Assembly (NCBI RefSeq): GCF_024741135.1
Contig: NZ_JANSUY010000014.1
Coordinates: 62,001 to 126,000 of the forward strand
Length of the DNA stretch: 64,000 bases
Origin: Aquiflexum gelatinilyticum
Lineage (GTDB): Bacteria; Bacteroidota; Bacteroidia; Cytophagales; Cyclobacteriaceae
Reading direction: 5' to 3'
The notes below the pieces were generated by a model, which did no database searches, was not told where the DNA came from, and saw only the letters and a program-made list of their open reading frames with translations. Below are positions 62,154-64,000 of the stretch, in pieces (positions within the stretch are counted from its first letter, which is position 1; each line of letters starts with the position of its first letter). The position numbers and the translations under genes were made by a program.

Positions 62154-63216
62154 ACAAGTAAATTTTAAAGAATTTACCATGAAAACAGCCTATTTGGTAC
62201 CTCTGTGATGTTTTTTGTAAATTAAAAGTCTTGGAAGGATTAAATTTTAAATGAACAAACCAGCGTAAATTCTTCTAAAACCAAAGAATATTCTTTTTCT
62301 CAACATTTAAAATCTTGGATTATAAGTGCAATCTAAATTTTATAAAAATTAGGCGGCCTTTAATTCGGTTATTTATTTCTAGATATTTAAGGGTTAAAAT
62401 TAAATTATTCTAATAATTTAATGAATAAAAACCATTCAAATTGCGTATTTTAAGCTGTTTTCAGAAATTATCGTTTCATTTTTTTTAAAAATCATATCAT
62501 TATTTTTTTTATACATTTCATTATCAAAATAAGTCGAAAACAGCAGTTTTTTTTTGAATCAAAGTGGTGAATTTTACGTCATTTTCGGGTCGAAAAACTT
62601 TTTTAAAAAAAAAATATACATGTTTTTGGTAATTTTTTTTCAAAAGGCATTCCTGTCAAAAATCCGCTTTAAAATGCAGATATGTAATTTGAAGATGCAA
62701 AAATCAATACATTTAAAAAAGTATGTTTTCTATGAAATAACCTATAAAATCATAGGTAATCTATTTATTTTATTATAAAATGTTTTGTTTTTAATATTTG
62801 TATTTATATTGCATCACATTTATAACCAAAAACAATCTCGCAAGAACAACTTTTTGGTATTAAAGACTCTTCGATTAAAGCATAGTGAAAATTAGATTAT
62901 CAGTCTTTGGAGGAATAGGAAACCAAGAAGTTCCTCCTTAGAAATTTCAAAAAGCGAAGAATAATTACCCAACGCCCTAGTTTCTGTTATTGCTTCTCTG
63001 AATACAAAATCACCTCATTTTTATTTGCGAAGGAATGTGAAATGTCACCCTGACAACAAAACCCTGTTATTCTGAGGCACTGACGTCAAATCAGGAGCCT
63101 TATTCAAGAAAATAGTTCTTGTGCTCCTTTGGTATTTTGCCAATAGACGGAAGAGGTATGTTTTGGAAAAAATGAAACTTAATATTAAAAATAGACTCTA
63201 GACATTGTTTTGATAA
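62154..63216. other. 1.06-kb gene-free, very AT-rich region
   Basis: No gene is recognised. The block 62400-62800 is mostly A and T with long T runs; a frame at 62554-62778 begins with TTG and encodes only Lys/Phe/Ile-rich sequence, so it is not called. TTTTTTTAAAAATCATATCA recurs here (62480-62499; other copy at 42821). A short inverted repeat TGTCA-CCC-TGACA lies near 63043-63055. The region probably holds the promoter of the surface-protein gene. Confidence 0.65.
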
Positions 63217-64000
63217 ATGCAACCTGATAGTAACATATCGTTTTTTAACAGCGTACCGGCAGCAAAAATTTGCTGTCTGGTACTGCTTGCATTTATGCCT
63301 TTGATATCTTGGGGTCAGACTACATATACCTGGATTGGTGCTGACAATGCCCCTTGGACAAATAGATTTAATTGGTCTCCTACACGGACAACACCTGCAG
63401 CCACCGATATTCTTCAATTTAATTCAGGGGAGACACTTACCATTACAGCTGTACCGTCACAGACCATCAGGGGATTGATCGTTACCAACAATTCAAACAT
63501 CACTTTAGCTTCTACAGTAAGCAATCAGAATTTTAATATAAACAACGGAACAGGTGTTGATTGGATCGTTGACTCCGGAGCTACACTTACCATTAGCGGA
63601 ACAAGTAGACTCAGGATCACTTTGGCTGCAAGCGCTTCTGCGGTGATTGACGGAGAATTGGTTTTGGGCACAAACGGGAATATAAATACCGCCAATGGTG
63701 GAACTTTAGTCACAGTCAACGGAAAAATCACCAATACAGGTGGAAGTTTTTCCAGTTCGGCTACAGCAAAAATCGTTTTTGGACCTAATTCTGAATACAA
63801 CCATGCAAGAAATGGATCTTCTCTTCCTTTGGCAACATGGAACCCGACTTCAACGGTAAGGTTGACTGGAGTTTTGAATACTACCGTCGGCAATGCAAAC
63901 CAAAACTTTGGAAATTTCATTTTTCAGTCCCCGGCACAAACTGTTAACATGTCTTTTCTTCCTCTGAGTATTGCCGGTGATTTGATTATCGACAACGGAA
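63217..64000 (+). CDS. large secreted surface protein (3' end outside window)
   Basis: A reading frame open from the ATG at 63217 to the end of the window (261 codons seen). It has a long N-terminal region with a hydrophobic segment (AAKICCLVLLAFMPLISWG, then Q) typical of a Bacteroidetes signal peptide, followed by TYTWIGADNAPWTNRFNWSPTRTTPA, an opening shared by T9SS-secreted repeat proteins, and then strands rich in Thr, Asn, Ser and Gly (LTITAVPSQTIRGLIVTNNSN, ATLTISGTSRLRITLAA), which look like a right-handed beta-helix or filamentous repeat. A C-terminal sorting domain would be expected beyond the window. Confidence 0.85.
   Translation, partial: MQPDSNISFFNSVPAAKICCLVLLAFMPLISWGQTTYTWIGADNAPWTNRFNWSPTRTTPAATDILQFNSGETLTITAVPSQTIRGLIVTNNSNITLASTVSNQNFNINNGTGVDWIVDSGATLTISGTSRLRITLAASASAVIDGELVLGTNGNINTANGGTLVTVNGKITNTGGSFSSSATAKIVFGPNSEYNHARNGSSLPLATWNPTSTVRLTGVLNTTVGNANQNFGNFIFQSPAQTVNMSFLPLSIAGDLIIDNG

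Noticed and set aside
62554-62778. 74-codon frame in the AT-rich gap
   Set aside because: TTG start and a Lys/Phe/Ile-rich sequence expected from base composition alone.

Overview
The window is from a Bacteroidota genome, most likely a Cyclobacteriaceae-type marine or freshwater bacterium (inference). The evidence is Bacteroidetes-type -7 promoter boxes (TAnnTTTG), near absence of Shine-Dalgarno sequences, a CcoN-CcoO fusion, a PorP/SprF-family protein, a CHU_C (type IX secretion) sorting domain, GWxTD and DUF2723 proteins, and many N-termini of the form signal peptide plus a 'Q' near the cleavage site. No tRNA, rRNA, CRISPR array, phage or intact insertion sequence was seen.

Layout. (1) 1-7.9 kb: an aerobic aa3/caa3-type cytochrome c oxidase operon (coxB partial, coxA, ctaA, ctaB, two subunit III genes, subunit IV), then SCO copper chaperone, DUF420 protein and a small CxxC membrane protein. 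(2) 8-16 kb: a 1240-residue NtrY-like histidine kinase, a very large outer-membrane-like protein of unknown function, and a DUF1080 protein. (3) 16.2-25.5 kb: a UspA-like gene and a complete cbb3 oxidase block (ccoI, ccoS, fused ccoNO, ccoQ, monoheme ccoP, ccoG, ccoH, TauE/SafE-like). (4) 25.7-38 kb: housekeeping and stress genes (HtrA, Hsp20, MscS, RlmB, GWxTD, methyltransferase, DUF4262, DUF2723), with a repeat-rich non-coding patch at 34.2-34.9 kb. (5) 38-42.5 kb: thioredoxin, a CstB-like persulfide dioxygenase/rhodanese, an OprD-like porin and a two-part YeeE/YedE sulfur transporter. (6) 43-51.8 kb: a membrane-anchored AraC regulator, a giant collagen-like gene broken by an in-frame amber codon, and a T9SS-exported protein with its SprF-like partner. 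(7) 52-57.5 kb: MFS transporter, acyl-ACP thioesterase, a TsdA-like diheme cytochrome with a second OprD-like porin and a thioredoxin-like protein, and a 1-Cys peroxiredoxin. (8) 57.6-64 kb: a LytTR response regulator, a PAS/GAF hybrid-input histidine kinase, a receiver whose phospho-acceptor Asp is Glu, a 1-kb AT-rich gap, and the start of a large surface protein.

The most interesting signal is regulatory. Seven promoters carry a Crp/Fnr-type palindrome TGAY-N4-RTCA (some with one mismatch). Four of them have the palindrome centre exactly 29.5 bp before the first base of a TAnnTTTG-like -7 box, one is at 30.5 bp, one at 51.5 bp (two helical turns further), and one has a poor -7 match. These promoters head the cbb3 block, a UspA-like gene, thioredoxin, the CstB-like gene, both porin/sulfur units and the peroxiredoxin. 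The inferred picture is a low-oxygen regulon that couples a high-affinity oxidase to persulfide and thiosulfate oxidation: the CstB-like enzyme makes thiosulfate from persulfide, YeeE/YedE proteins and OprD-like porins move sulfur species, and TsdA oxidises thiosulfate and can feed electrons to c-type cytochromes. The regulator itself is not in the window.
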